DNA of 8,026 nucleotides from Bacillota bacterium (lineage in GTDB: Bacteria > Bacillota > UBA4882 > UBA8346): contig JANQHU010000209.1 of NCBI GenBank assembly GCA_028282485.1, positions 1 through 8,026 of the forward strand. Direction: 5' to 3'. Below are positions 1 to 6,061 of the stretch, piece after piece. A model generated the notes under the pieces. It did no database searches. It saw nothing but the letters and a program-made list of their open reading frames with translations, and had not been told where the DNA came from. Positions within the stretch are counted from its first letter, which is position 1. Every line of letters begins with the position of its first letter. A program made the position numbers and the translations under genes.

Positions 1-11
1 TATTAAATAGT

Positions 12-422
12 TTATTGATAAGGAAATTGGCTTTCATAGTTTTTAAACTGTTGGGTAGCCTGCTGAATTTCCTGAACCGGGGCTGCCGTTAATTGATACC
101 AGCCTTTTTTAAACATCGCATTAAATATATTTCTAGCATTTTGCTGAGTTTCATTGAGAATGGTAAGCACATCCTGAAATAAGACTTCATTACTAGCCTC
201 ACGGGCAAAAATATTAAAACTATCAGTCAAATATTTCTCCGTTGCTAAGAGATCATTAATAAAATCCCGCTCGTTCATTTCCGGCCCTTTAGCTTGATTA
301 GCCATCGTCCCGGTATCATTACTGATCGTTTGTTGTTGATTTTGAGCAAATCCTTGTCCTTGCTTAGCCTGAGCATTCTTCATTTCATTTTGACCAGGTT
401 GGTTCCCGCTAGTATTTTGCAT
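12..422 (-). CDS. CotF-domain spore coat protein (136 aa)
   Basis: This is a likely structural protein of the spore coat, deposited by the mother cell. Residues 1-48 are a low-complexity, Gln/Asn-rich and probably disordered head. Residues 50-133 resemble the CotF domain: an ERDFINDLLATEKYLTDSFN helix, a second helix with EVLFQDVLTILNETQQNARN, the aromatic GWYQL turn, then a final amphipathic helix ending in FPYQ. This helical, ferritin-like pattern is typical of CotF-family proteins in Bacilli and Clostridia. The ATG has an AAGGAGG at 435-441 (12-nt gap, rather long) and a weaker AGAGG right next to it at 423-427. No in-frame start lies between them. It is the second gene of a pair, 31 nt after the smaller coat gene and probably co-transcribed with it. 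Family assignment is fairly sure; the exact coat layer is unknown. Confidence 0.85.
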   Translation of the reverse strand: MQNTSGNQPGQNEMKNAQAKQGQGFAQNQQQTISNDTGTMANQAKGPEMNERDFINDLLATEKYLTDSFNIFAREASNEVLFQDVLTILNETQQNARNIFNAMFKKGWYQLTAAPVQEIQQATQQFKNYESQFPYQ

Positions 423-453
423 CCTCTTTAGATTCCTCCTTAATTAATTATTT

Positions 454-714
454 TTATTGCATATATTTTTGATTAGGATTAGATTGTAAATATTTCAGAA
501 GCTTATCATAATGCTGCTGATGCTTTTGTCCCACCTTGTCAATCTCCCCTTTTAATTCCTGATCAGTGCAAATGGATGAATAATGGCGGCACTTTTTGGT
601 GGCTAATAATTCCCATGCCATGGCATCTTTTAAATAAGAAAGATCCTTTGTAGAAATTACATTTGGTGGTTCAGACATTCGATTTTGATTAGAATTTTGT
701 GTGGTTTGATTCAT
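454..714 (-). CDS. Small spore coat protein, CotF-related (86 aa)
   Basis: This is a small helical protein of the kind usually annotated as spore coat protein in Clostridia. After an Asn/Gln-rich start (1-15), residues 18-77 carry the recognisable pattern: ISTKDLSYLKDAMAWELLATK, a helix with CRHYS, then DQELKGEIDKVGQKHQQHYDKLLKYL. Two helices of this type form half of a ferritin-like bundle. Conserved-looking E35, H44, E53, H65 and H68 could bind metal, but that is a guess. The start is fixed by a strong AAGGAGG at 725-731, 10 nt upstream. Met13 is a less likely alternative because it has no ribosome site. This is the first gene of the coat pair and is divergent from the carboxypeptidase gene. 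Its SD sequence lies inside a perfect 13-bp inverted repeat (725-737 with 817-829), which could affect translation. Confidence 0.82.
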   Translation of the reverse strand: MNQTTQNSNQNRMSEPPNVISTKDLSYLKDAMAWELLATKKCRHYSSICTDQELKGEIDKVGQKHQQHYDKLLKYLQSNPNQKYMQ

Positions 715-724
715 TATTTAATTT

Positions 725-829
725 CCTCCTTTTTTATATTTTTTTCAAAAACCTCTATACTAATCTGTCCAATAAGCCGATAATTATTCTTAAAAGTAAG
801 TTGTTAAACTTAACAAATAAAAAAGGAGG
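725..829. repeat. 13-bp perfect inverted repeat spanning the coat-gene leader
   Basis: CCTCCTTTTTTAT at 725-737 is exactly the reverse complement of ATAAAAAAGGAGG at 817-829, with 79 bases between them. The 725-737 arm, read on the minus strand, contains the SD of the 86-residue coat gene. The other arm looks like an SD on the plus strand, but no ATG, GTG or TTG follows it at a usable distance. In a minus-strand transcript starting beyond 829, the two arms could pair and hide the coat SD. An A-run joined to a consensus SD is common, so coincidence is possible. Confidence 0.6.
801..816. promoter_or_regulatory. 16-bp palindrome, possible operator
   Basis: TTGTTAA at 801-807 and TTAACAA at 810-816 form a perfect 7-bp inverted repeat around a 2-bp centre (AC). 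It lies in the divergent region between the coat operon and the carboxypeptidase gene and abuts the right arm of the 13-bp inverted repeat. Size and symmetry fit a site for a dimeric DNA-binding protein. It is AT-rich, however, and I recognise no known operator consensus. Confidence 0.35.
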
Positions 830-919
830 TATCTAAGTTATAAAGCTCGAAGAATAAAGAATCAGAAAAATTAGTTTTTTCATATTTTTTTCAAATTTTT
901 AACAGGGGGTTTTCATTTC

Positions 920-2092
920 ATGAAATCACTTTTTCAAAGCAAAAATCTAATAATTTTGCTACTGACCTTAATCTTAATCTTGCACCTTAGTTTACCCGTC
1001 TGTGCCGAATTTAGCGTTACAGCCAAAGCGGCCGTGCTTATGGATCCGGTTTCCGGACAGGTTCTTTATAGTCAAAACGCCCACGCTCCCTTGCCACCGG
1101 CCAGTGTCACGAAACTAATGACTATGTTAATCATTATGGAAGCGGTGGCCCAAAAAAGAGTAGCCTGGACGGATACGATCCGTACTTCTACAGAAGCTTC
1201 CAAAATGGGTGGTTCCCAGGTTTATTTACGGGAAGGGGAAGAAATGCCTTTAAAGGAGATGTTTAAAGCCATTGCGATAGTTTCGGCTAATGATGCCAGC
1301 GCTGCCGTAGCGGAACATTTATTTGGTTCCACCATTGATTTTATTGATTACATGAATAAAAAAGCAAAAGAATTAGGCCTTAAAAATACCCATTTTGCTA
1401 ATGAAACCGGTCTTCCTGATCCTCAGCACTATAGTAGTGCTTACGATCTAGCGGTAATCTCCAAAGAACTCCTTAAATACCCCGAGATTACTAAATATAC
1501 TTCTATTTGGTTAGACACCTTACGCAACGGCAAATTCATGTTAAAAAACACCAATAATTTACTCCGAGAATATGCGCCTGCCGACGGCTTAAAAACTGGT
1601 CATACCAATGAAGCCAAATTCTGCCTGGCCGCTACTGCTCAAAAGAATGATTTTCGCTTAGTTTCGGTTATTCTCGGTACTCCCAGTGATCGCAAAAGAA
1701 TCGAAAGTACTAAAAGACTCTTAAATTACGGCTTTCGAAATTACAAATGGACTATAGTTAAAAAAAGCGGAACCACAATTAAAGAAGCCATGCTCAAAAA
1801 CGCTAGTCCGGAAAAATTTGACGTTAAGCTAAAAAAAGATTTAGCGGTTTTAGTGGAGCGTGAAAAAGCCGACCACATTAAAACTAAATTAATTATGAAT
1901 GAAAAACTCAAACTTCCGTTAAAATCGGGGGATACGGTAGGCAGACTGCAGGCAATTGTAGATGATAAAATCATCGGTACAACCGAGGTTTACACCCCCA
2001 TTGCTATCAAAGAAGCCAATCTCTTAGTAAAAGGCTGGCGGGCGCTCGCTACTTTTTTTAAAAATTTACTAAGTGGCAAACTTTTTAACTAA
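920..2092 (+). CDS. dacF: D-alanyl-D-alanine carboxypeptidase, DacF-like (PBP5 family, 390 aa)
   Basis: This is a serine-type penicillin-binding protein that removes the terminal D-Ala from peptidoglycan stem peptides outside the membrane, limiting cross-linking. Residues 1-29 are a signal peptide: a basic start, a Leu/Ile-rich core from about 9 to 25, and likely cleavage after VCA. There is no lipobox. All three catalytic motifs of the S11 peptidase family are present: SVTK (62-65, nucleophile Ser62), SAN (122-124) and KTG (225-227). Residues of about 280-365 match the PBP5 C-terminal beta domain. The end (about 366-390, with the WRALATFFKNLL helix) is an amphipathic membrane anchor, as in other PBP5-type enzymes. 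Length is close to Bacillus DacF, which acts on cortex precursors during sporulation. The divergent coat genes fit that role. The start has AGGGGG at 904-909, 10 nt upstream. A terminator follows. DacB- or DacA-like roles are not excluded. Confidence 0.93.
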   Translation: MKSLFQSKNLIILLLTLILILHLSLPVCAEFSVTAKAAVLMDPVSGQVLYSQNAHAPLPPASVTKLMTMLIIMEAVAQKRVAWTDTIRTSTEASKMGGSQVYLREGEEMPLKEMFKAIAIVSANDASAAVAEHLFGSTIDFIDYMNKKAKELGLKNTHFANETGLPDPQHYSSAYDLAVISKELLKYPEITKYTSIWLDTLRNGKFMLKNTNNLLREYAPADGLKTGHTNEAKFCLAATAQKNDFRLVSVILGTPSDRKRIESTKRLLNYGFRNYKWTIVKKSGTTIKEAMLKNASPEKFDVKLKKDLAVLVEREKADHIKTKLIMNEKLKLPLKSGDTVGRLQAIVDDKIIGTTEVYTPIAIKEANLLVKGWRALATFFKNLLSGKLFN

Positions 2093-2129
2093 GATTCTCC
2101 TAAATAACTTTTTTTACCGATTTTTTGAC

Positions 2130-2177
2130 AAAATAGTATTATGAATGGCTGGTCACCATCATAATGCTATTTTTTTT
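2130..2177 (+). terminator. Intrinsic terminator after the carboxypeptidase gene
   Basis: The arms AAAATAG-T-ATTATGA-ATGG (2130-2148) and CCAT-CATAATGCTATTTTT (from 2156) pair over about 18 positions, with one G-T pair and one bulged A, around the loop CTGGTCA. The right arm runs into eight T (2170-2177). It lies 37 nt after the stop codon and separates the carboxypeptidase from the lysozyme-like gene. Confidence 0.8.
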
Positions 2178-2209
2178 ATAATTCGAACCTGCTTTCCGCT
2201 TAGCGCATC

Positions 2210-2238
2210 TTGGTTTTTTTTCAATATACTATTATAAA
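2210..2238 (+). promoter_or_regulatory. Possible sigma-A promoter of the lysozyme-like gene
   Basis: TTGGTT (2210-2215) and TATAAA (2233-2238) are 17 bp apart, just before the gene and after a terminator, so a promoter is expected here. An overlapping TATACTA at 2225-2231 with GCATC at 2205-2209 faintly resembles a forespore sigma-G arrangement, but the spacing (15 bp) and the -35 are off. The sigma factor cannot be decided by eye. Confidence 0.4.
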
Positions 2239-2260
2239 GAAAAAACAAGGTGAGATCTAA

Positions 2261-3064
2261 ATGAGAAAAATTTCTGTACAAAAATTGTTAGATAATTCCT
2301 CATTGGGAATTCTTTCCGCGAAATACGAATCTAACGGAGATCCGGGTAGTATTTCTGGTGGTGGTGGGGATCGGGGCGGCGCCTCCTATGGTGCTTACCA
2401 ATTTGCTAGTGCTTTTAATATCCCTTTATACTTTGTTAGATGGTTAAAAAATAAAAATAAGGCTTTCTATAAATTGCTGATAAATGCTTATCGCCAAGAC
2501 GGTTATCGCTACGGAAATAATTTCAATATTGCCTGGAAGGCCCTTGGGCGGAAAGCGGAAAAAAAATTTTTTCAACTCCAACATGCTTATATTAAACAAG
2601 AATATTATAATAAAGCTAAAGAGGCTCTTTTAGAAAAATTTGCATTTGATATTGAAAAATATAGCTTTGCCCTGCGAAATGTTTTATGGTCGCGCGCGGT
2701 GCAGCACGGACCCTTAGGGGCCGTTGGTATCTTCAAAAAAATTTTAAAATTTATTCCTATAAATTCTACTGCAGATGATTTACTAATCAAAGCCATATAC
2801 GGGGAAAGCGGCCGAATTGCCGATACAGGAAGAAAATTAATTAATGAGGAGTATTTTGCTAAAAACAGCAGAGGGAAGTACCTTTACAGTAAGTCTATTC
2901 GAACCAAAACTATTGCGCGCGCCAAAAAATATGGTATTTACAATAAATGCCTGGCTTATTTTAATCGAAATTCAGCTGAAATTCAAGTTAACGTGTGGCT
3001 CAGGCTCAATGTGACCGAATTAAATCATGCTCTCGAATTATTAAAACTTGAAAAAAAAAGATAA
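2261..3064 (+). CDS. Putative lysozyme-like peptidoglycan hydrolase without signal peptide (267 aa)
   Basis: I recognise the layout of a lysozyme-fold family seen in phage tail or lysis proteins and VgrG-related proteins, from memory rather than a search. Residues 19-48 carry SAKYESNGDPGSIS, a Gly-rich GGGGDRGG and SYGAYQF. Residues 108-116 match the family's helix before the core. WSRAVQHGPLGA (143-154) and IYGESG (180-184) are the central motifs. The NSAEIQVNVW...L..ALELL tail (237-261) matches the family's usual end, so the domain seems complete. Glu23 in KYESN is the best candidate catalytic acid. The protein is Lys-rich and has no signal peptide, membrane segment, cell-wall-binding repeat or neighbouring holin. 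It would therefore stay in the cytoplasm (or mother cell) unless released by lysis or an unusual route. The start has AAGGTGAG (2247-2254), 6 nt upstream. Placement beside coat and cortex genes suggests a spore or lysis role; that is inference. Confidence 0.65.
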   Translation: MRKISVQKLLDNSSLGILSAKYESNGDPGSISGGGGDRGGASYGAYQFASAFNIPLYFVRWLKNKNKAFYKLLINAYRQDGYRYGNNFNIAWKALGRKAEKKFFQLQHAYIKQEYYNKAKEALLEKFAFDIEKYSFALRNVLWSRAVQHGPLGAVGIFKKILKFIPINSTADDLLIKAIYGESGRIADTGRKLINEEYFAKNSRGKYLYSKSIRTKTIARAKKYGIYNKCLAYFNRNSAEIQVNVWLRLNVTELNHALELLKLEKKR

Positions 3065-3091
3065 GTGCACACTCTTTTTGATTTACTGCCT

Positions 3092-3100
3092 CATAAACTA
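3092..3100 (+). promoter_or_regulatory. Sigma-K-like -10 element before the glycosyltransferases
   Basis: CATAAACTA matches the late mother-cell sigma-K -10 pattern CATAnnnTA at every fixed position, 31 nt before the first glycosyltransferase start. A possible -35 AC lies at 3071-3072 (within CACACT), a bit farther than usual. A sigma-A alternative, TTGATT (3078-3083) with TAAATA (3101-3106), is also present. A second CATAnnnTA match at 6069-6077 leads nowhere, so chance matches occur in this AT-rich DNA. Confidence 0.3.
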
Positions 3101-3131
3101 TAAATATATTAACTAAAAAGAGGCGATAATA

Positions 3132-3911
3132 ATGCGTTTTTCAATTATAATTTGTTGTTATAATACTCTCACCCTCCTAAAAGAAACCCTCAAAAATGTT
3201 TTAAATACTACCGACAATCATGCGGAAATTTTATTAGTTAACAATCATCCCCCTTATCCCAATGTCAAAAGTTTTCTGCGCCGTTTTAAACATCCCCGGG
3301 TTAAAGTTCTCGATCCCGGACATAACCTTGGTTGTACCCAAGGGTTTCAATATGGTTTTCGGCGCGCTCAAGGAGAGTATTTGATTAAACTAGATGATGA
3401 TACCATAGTCCCCGACACTAATTGGTCTCGTGCCATGTTTCAGGCACTCTGTGATTTTTCCGAATTAGCTTATGTTGGTTTAACAGTGCCCATTTACCCG
3501 ATTGGCAAATATCCATGGCAGAAGCGTTCTACCTATACTTTAGAAATATCAGAAGATTTAGTTCATTTTGCCTGTATTATGATAAAGAAACAGCTTTGGC
3601 AACAACATTTTCAAATCCCCAACAACGATCGCACCCTTTATGGTAATGATGAAAGTTTTTTTATGGCCAAAGCCCAAAACTTAGGCTTAAAAAAAGGTTA
3701 TCTCGTATCCCATCAATGCCAACATTTAGCTCGCAACCACCAGTCAGACCCTCTTTATGGAGTTTGGAAGATCTTTTACTTAGCCAAACATACTACTGCT
3801 GATTTTAATCTCTGGCGGCAAACGGCAAAGTTAGGCCCTACCGAAAGATCTATTTTAGCAGCATTTCAATATCCAGCATCGGAAATTCGTTTGGTTGAAA
3901 AGTTAATTTAA
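3132..3911 (+). CDS. GT2-family glycosyltransferase (259 aa)
   Basis: This is a cytoplasmic GT-A-fold enzyme that would transfer a sugar from a nucleotide-sugar donor to a glycan or protein acceptor. The family pattern is clear. FSIIICCYNTLTLLKETL is the first strand and helix (3-20). HNLGCTQGFQYGF (64-76) is the nucleotide-contact region. LDDDT (87-91) is the metal-binding DXD motif. GNDESFFMAKAQNLG (171-185) holds the acidic pair (D173/E174) where the catalytic base usually sits. A late His-rich stretch (193-203) may also help bind metal. One oddity is that the usual DNxS after strand 2 is VNNHPP (36-41), with Asn instead of Asp. There are no membrane segments. The SD AGAGG (3119-3123) is 8 nt upstream. 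It is followed 26 nt later by a second glycosyltransferase and probably forms an operon with it. Donor and acceptor cannot be told from sequence. Confidence 0.85.
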   Translation: MRFSIIICCYNTLTLLKETLKNVLNTTDNHAEILLVNNHPPYPNVKSFLRRFKHPRVKVLDPGHNLGCTQGFQYGFRRAQGEYLIKLDDDTIVPDTNWSRAMFQALCDFSELAYVGLTVPIYPIGKYPWQKRSTYTLEISEDLVHFACIMIKKQLWQQHFQIPNNDRTLYGNDESFFMAKAQNLGLKKGYLVSHQCQHLARNHQSDPLYGVWKIFYLAKHTTADFNLWRQTAKLGPTERSILAAFQYPASEIRLVEKLI

Positions 3912-3918
3912 AATTAAC
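3902..3918 (+). repeat. 8-bp perfect palindrome over the stop codon of the first glycosyltransferase
   Basis: GTTAATTT (3902-3909) and AAATTAAC (3911-3918) are perfect reverse complements around one base and cover the stop codon. It is a small AT-rich stem without a T-run, so it is not a terminator. It could mark the gap between the two co-transcribed genes or be chance. Confidence 0.3.
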
Positions 3919-3937
3919 AGGAAAGTGAGGTGAGTTA

Positions 3938-4768
3938 ATGAAACGCTGTAGTATAATTATTTTAACTTGCAATGCCCTGCATTACACTAAAAATTGTCTC
4001 AACAGTCTGGTTAAGTATACCAAAGCTCCCTATGAATTAATTATTATTGACAATGCTTCCACCGATGGGACTAGGTCCTTTTTAAGTAGTTTTCAGCAAC
4101 GAATAAATACTAATCACAAAGTTGTTCCTTATTCAACCAGTAAAAAAAATAATTATTCGTCTCATAATAAAATGTACAATCCTCAAACCTTAAATCGCTA
4201 CCAGCCCCTGCGTACCATTATTCATCATAATCCTAGTAATTATGGCTATGCTAAAGGTTGTAATCAAGGAGCGGCCTTGGCTATTGGCGATTCTTTATTA
4301 TTCTTAAATAGCGATACCTTGGTTGGTAAAAATTGGTTAGAAAACCTCCTTTATTGTTTGCATAGCAACTCCCAAATTGCGGCGGTGAATCCTTGTTCGA
4401 ACTTTAATCCTTATGCTCAAATCAATAATTCTTTACAAGGTTTAAATGAAATCCAAAATTTCATGGCTGAGTATAATCGTAAAAATCCCGCCAAATGGCG
4501 GGATAGTGAAAGCGCTAGCGGATTCTGCCTTTTAGTTAAGAAAGAAATTTTTCAAAAAGCAAAAGGGTTTGATGAAGATTTTGAAATTGGCTGTTACGAA
4601 GATACTGATCTAACCCGCCGTTTTCATCAAATGGGTTACCGCAATGTCTTAGCTCGGGATACTTATGTACACCATTTTGGTAATAAAAGTTTTCAAGCCA
4701 ATGGCTTAGACTTAAGTTATTATATGGAAATAAATAAAAAGAAGTATTATCAAAAACACTTACAGTGA
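3938..4768 (+). CDS. GT2-family glycosyltransferase, rhamnosyltransferase-like (276 aa)
   Basis: This is a second GT-A enzyme, of the kind grouped with rhamnosyl- and other polysaccharide glycosyltransferases. Motifs in order: CSIIILTCNALHYTKNCLNSL (4-24), nucleotide-binding IIDNASTDGT (36-45), NPSNYGYAKGCNQGA (98-112), metal-binding LNSDT (123-127), ASGFCLLVKKE (193-203), and GFDEDFEIGCYEDTDL (210-225), whose ED pair is the likely catalytic base region, then VHHFGNKSF (244-252). Between DNASTDGT and NPSNYG lies an insertion of roughly 30 residues, rich in Asn, Ser, Lys and Tyr (about 55-92), longer than usual for the family. There are no membrane segments. GAGGTGAG (3927-3934) gives a strong ribosome site. 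It is probably an operon partner of the preceding glycosyltransferase, suggesting successive sugar additions to one glycan. A spore-surface glycan is possible but unproven. Confidence 0.87.
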   Translation: MKRCSIIILTCNALHYTKNCLNSLVKYTKAPYELIIIDNASTDGTRSFLSSFQQRINTNHKVVPYSTSKKNNYSSHNKMYNPQTLNRYQPLRTIIHHNPSNYGYAKGCNQGAALAIGDSLLFLNSDTLVGKNWLENLLYCLHSNSQIAAVNPCSNFNPYAQINNSLQGLNEIQNFMAEYNRKNPAKWRDSESASGFCLLVKKEIFQKAKGFDEDFEIGCYEDTDLTRRFHQMGYRNVLARDTYVHHFGNKSFQANGLDLSYYMEINKKKYYQKHLQ

Positions 4769-4795
4769 AAATTATTTGCTTAATATAAATAAACC

Positions 4796-4831
4796 TAGTA
4801 GCCACTATCAATTTTCGTTCGGTGGCTACTA
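4796..4831. terminator. Hairpin between convergent genes, possible bidirectional terminator
   Basis: TAGTAGCCAC (4796-4805) pairs perfectly with GTGGCTACTA (4822-4831), giving a 10-bp stem and a 16-nt loop. It lies 27 nt after the second glycosyltransferase and about 100 nt after the minus-strand zinc-ribbon gene. The plus side has only a short ATTTTAA tail and the minus side TTTATTTA, so termination may be imperfect in both directions. Confidence 0.55.
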
Positions 4832-4929
4832 TTTTAACAATAAAATACATTCAAACAACACTATTATAAATAAGTTTAAAAAATTACCCTCAATATATAT
4901 AATATAATATTATTCTGTCATGAACTAAA

Positions 4930-5220
4930 TCAAGGAGTTACTTGTTTGAAATTAGGAACTTTTTTTAATAATTTTTCTGCAGGTATTTCAAAGGGTATTA
5001 TTTCAGCCTTTTCTGGTAATAGTACTCTTGATAAATGAATTCCGTATAAACATGAATTACACCAAACATCCATAAAACCTACTTTAGTTTCAGAATTTCC
5101 TATATGGATAAAATCAATCGCCTCTTCATCACATTTAGGACATTTTAAATTTGGAATAAACGGCAAATTATTATTTATAATAATACTTAAATTGACCCAT
5201 TTTTTATATAAAGGATTCAT
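4930..5220 (-). CDS. Small zinc-ribbon protein of unknown function (96 aa)
   Basis: I recognise no named function. Two CxxC knuckles, CPKC (27-30) and CNSC (54-57), are 23 residues apart and should bind one zinc. Between and after them are conserved-looking IDFIHIGNSETKVGFMDVWC and GIHLSRVLLPE, resembling small orphan zinc-ribbon proteins scattered in Bacillus and Clostridia. Such proteins sometimes sit beside toxin genes as possible immunity partners, but no toxin is visible here. There is no signal peptide or membrane segment. GC is about 27% by hand count, well below the flanking phosphatase gene. No SD is visible upstream of the ATG: the 23-nt gap to the phosphatase stop is nearly all A and T. 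It may be translated by coupling to that gene or from a leaderless message. The low GC and orphan character suggest it was acquired. Confidence 0.7.
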   Translation of the reverse strand: MNPLYKKWVNLSIIINNNLPFIPNLKCPKCDEEAIDFIHIGNSETKVGFMDVWCNSCLYGIHLSRVLLPEKAEIIPFEIPAEKLLKKVPNFKQVTP

Positions 5221-5243
5221 TAAAAATGTATTTATATTTAATT

Positions 5244-6023
5244 TTAAGGTAATTCAATATGAGCTACTGATTTAACTACCCGATTAGGCCGATAAGGAAA
5301 TTTGGAAATCATCTCTTCACTAGTAACCCCACTTAATACTAAAATGGTTTCCAGACCAGATTCTAAACCTACCCGGATATCGGTTTCCATATTATCGCCA
5401 ACCATGATCGCGTTTTCAGAATGCTCCCCAATAAAGCGCAGGGCTAACCGCATGATTAATGGATTAGGTTTCCCGACAAAGTAAGGTTTATAACCAGTGG
5501 CCTTTTCTAAAAGAGCCGCTACTGCGCCACAGGCCGGAATGACCCCACTTTCGGTAGGATTGGCTGAATCAGGATTAGTCGCAATAAAGGGGATCCCCGC
5601 TTTAATTAATTGGGTAGCGCGAATAATTTTATCGTAAGAAATAGACTCGGTTTCCCCCAAAATCACGAAATCGGGATTATAATCTGTCAGGGCAATCCCT
5701 ACATCATTTAAAGCATGATACAGACCGGTTCCCCCTAAGACGTAAGCCGAACCACCCGGCTTTTGGGACTGCACAAAATTGGCCGTGGCCATGGCACTGT
5801 TAAATAAGTTATTTACTTCCACTTGTAAACCCACTGTTTTTAACCGATGTTGCAAGTCAAGGGGCGTATACCGGGAATTATTGGTTAAAATCAAAAACCG
5901 ATGGCCGCCTTCTTTGAGGCTATTAATAAAATCTACTGCTCCCGGAATAGCTCTTTCCCCGTGTACTAAAACTCCATCCATATCAATTAAAAATGTCTTT
6001 TTTTGCTGTATATTCTCAGTCAT
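5244..6023 (-). CDS. HAD-IIA family sugar-phosphate phosphatase, NagD/AraL-like (259 aa)
   Basis: This is a soluble Mg-dependent phosphatase of the haloacid dehalogenase superfamily with a C2-type cap. Motif I is IDMDGVL (13-19), with Asp14 as nucleophile and Asp16 as acid/base. Motif II is LTNNSR (46-51). The cap spans roughly 80-180 and includes ILGETESISYDKI and ATNPDSANPTESGVIPACG (148-166). Lys185 in VGKPNP is the motif III lysine. MVGDNMETDIRVG (207-219) supplies the acidic motif IV residues D210 and D215. Length (about 260) is normal. Family members act on nucleoside monophosphates, sugar phosphates, glycerol phosphate or pyridoxal phosphate; the substrate cannot be read from sequence. 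GGGAGG (6036-6041) lies 12 nt before the start, with AGGG closer. It follows the sensor kinase by 110 nt with candidate promoters between, and precedes the zinc-ribbon gene by 23 nt. Confidence 0.9.
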   Translation of the reverse strand: MTENIQQKKTFLIDMDGVLVHGERAIPGAVDFINSLKEGGHRFLILTNNSRYTPLDLQHRLKTVGLQVEVNNLFNSAMATANFVQSQKPGGSAYVLGGTGLYHALNDVGIALTDYNPDFVILGETESISYDKIIRATQLIKAGIPFIATNPDSANPTESGVIPACGAVAALLEKATGYKPYFVGKPNPLIMRLALRFIGEHSENAIMVGDNMETDIRVGLESGLETILVLSGVTSEEMISKFPYRPNRVVKSVAHIELP

Positions 6024-6061
6024 TTTCCCTAGAAACCTCCCAAAAGATTGCTGTTTTCTTA

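Noticed and set aside
865..881. GAAAAA...TTTTTC hairpin before the carboxypeptidase gene
   Set aside because: Nearly all A-T pairs, short, and in AT-rich DNA where such stems are common; not a credible terminator.
1741..1974. Minus-strand open frame inside the carboxypeptidase gene
   Set aside because: Antisense to a well-supported gene, with no family pattern. The same holds for frames at 2605-2796, 5302-5484 and 5779-6096.
4536..4850. Minus-strand open frame of 104 codons
   Set aside because: It lies mostly antisense to the second glycosyltransferase, has no recognisable domain and runs through the hairpin; it is a shadow frame.
4890..4916. AT-repeat stretch with small palindromes near the end of the zinc-ribbon gene
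   Set aside because: Simple AT low complexity; the 10-bp palindrome in it is expected from composition alone.
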